Shown here: in pieces, positions 24,694-25,303 of the stretch
Numbering within the stretch: the stretch's first letter is position 1
How the letters are laid out: the number at the start of each line of letters is the position of its first letter
From: Pseudomonas fluorescens
Lineage (GTDB): Bacteria; Pseudomonadota; Alphaproteobacteria; UBA2136; UBA6156
DNA length: 25,303 bases
NCBI GenBank assembly: GCA_003241595.1
Contig: QFOU01000014.1
Span: 1-25,303 of the forward strand
Direction: 5' to 3'
Position numbers and translations under genes: made by a program
Notes under the pieces: model-generated
The model's database searches: none
What the model saw: the letters and a program-made list of their open reading frames with translations, nothing else
What the model was told of the DNA's origin: nothing

Positions 24694-25303
24694 TTACTCC
24701 GAAAGCCAGCGGGCGACGCGGGGGGCGAAGTAGGTGATGAGGATATCGGCACCGGCGCGGCGGAGAGCGGTCATGCTTTCCATTACCACACGTTTTTCAT
24801 CCAGCGCGCCGTTTTGGAAGGCGTAGGACATCATGCTGTATTCGCCGGAGACCTGATAGGCCGCGAGTGGCAGTTGCGATTGCTGGCGGATGCGCGCGAG
24901 GACATCCAGATAGAACATGCCCGGTTTGACCATGAGGATGTCGGCACCTTCGGCTTCATCCAATTCCGCTTCGATCAGCGCCTCGCGGGCGTTTGCGGGG
25001 TCCATTTGATAGGTGAGACGATCGCCTTTGAGATCGCATCCCGCAGCGGCGCGGAATGGGCCGTAGAGGCCGCTGGCGAACTTGCTGGCGTAGGCCATGA
25101 TGGGAGTATGTTCAAAGCCCTCGTCATCCAGCCGGTGACGGATAGCGGCGATCTGGCCGTCCATCATGGCGGAGGGCGCAACGATATCGGCGCCGGCCTT
25201 GGCGCAGATGTAGGCCTGTTGTGCCAGGTTTTCGAGTGTGTGGTCGTTATGGACGTGGCCATCGGCTGTGAGGACACCACAGTGGCCGTGGGTGGTGTAC
25301 TCG
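24694..25303 (-). CDS. hemB: Delta-aminolevulinic acid dehydratase (porphobilinogen synthase), C-terminal part
   Basis: About 202 residues are visible; the N-terminal third lies off the right edge. The visible part begins EYTTHGHCGVL, the metal-site region with its cysteine, then AGADIVAPSAMMDGQI. The two active-site lysines are in MAYASKFASGLYGPF and ILMVKPGMFYLD, followed by the substrate-binding YQVSGEYSM. It condenses two 5-aminolevulinate molecules to porphobilinogen in haem synthesis. The stop (TAA, 24694-24696) is followed after 4 nt by the small membrane-protein gene, so the two are translationally linked. The visible part is intact. Confidence 0.96.
   Translation of the reverse strand, partial: EYTTHGHCGVLTADGHVHNDHTLENLAQQAYICAKAGADIVAPSAMMDGQIAAIRHRLDDEGFEHTPIMAYASKFASGLYGPFRAAAGCDLKGDRLTYQMDPANAREALIEAELDEAEGADILMVKPGMFYLDVLARIRQQSQLPLAAYQVSGEYSMMSYAFQNGALDEKRVVMESMTALRRAGADILITYFAPRVARWLSE

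Overview
The window looks like chromosome of a Gram-negative bacterium, most likely an alphaproteobacterium. The strongest clue is the block bamD-recN-ligA (minus strand, 9409 to 4728), a gene order common in that class. SecA with a C-terminal zinc motif, a YjjX-type NTPase, SufE and a short ParA fit this but do not prove it. No rRNA, tRNA, CRISPR array, transposase or integrase is visible.

Layout. Positions 1-~2165 look foreign to the rest. They hold a partial glycine-zipper/zinc-ribbon protein and a divergent large protein with a sulfatase-modifying-factor (FGE)-like C-terminus, in a style I associate with gammaproteobacterial mobile elements (inference). This segment stops abruptly at ~2150-2166, where it is fused to the middle of an RND efflux adaptor gene on the other strand. 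Both genes are broken at the same point, so this is either a recombination scar or an assembly chimera. From 2166 to 3771 there is an efflux adaptor and its TetR regulator with a well-defined promoter/operator. A YjjX-type NTPase (3959-4471) and an apparently structured, unassigned RNA region (4546-4715) follow.

Positions 4728-10371 carry ccsA-bamD-recN-ligA on the minus strand: cytochrome c maturation, outer-membrane assembly, recombination repair and DNA ligase. A membrane GGDEF diguanylate cyclase (10441-11220) follows. Divergent from it is a putative promoter, a ~210-nt highly structured leader, and a 26-codon membrane-peptide ORF with a strong ribosome binding site (11406-11730). Next come a ParA-type ATPase fused to a histone-H1-like lysine/alanine tail (11801-12970) and dprA (13229-14356), which is convergent with sufE-ygjV-cysS (14396-16737).

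SecA (16857-19574) is followed by an orphan 134-aa gene with a two-hairpin leader, a membrane-anchored M23 peptidase, a parvulin lipoprotein, a small orphan lipoprotein, murF, and hemB (partial) with a tightly coupled 80-aa membrane protein behind it.

Most of the window is housekeeping. The parts that deserve attention are the break at ~2160, the two structured RNA candidates, the ParA/H1-tail fusion, the system-II cytochrome c factor inside the bamD operon, and the 26-aa membrane peptide. All assignments come from reading the sequence; no database search was run.
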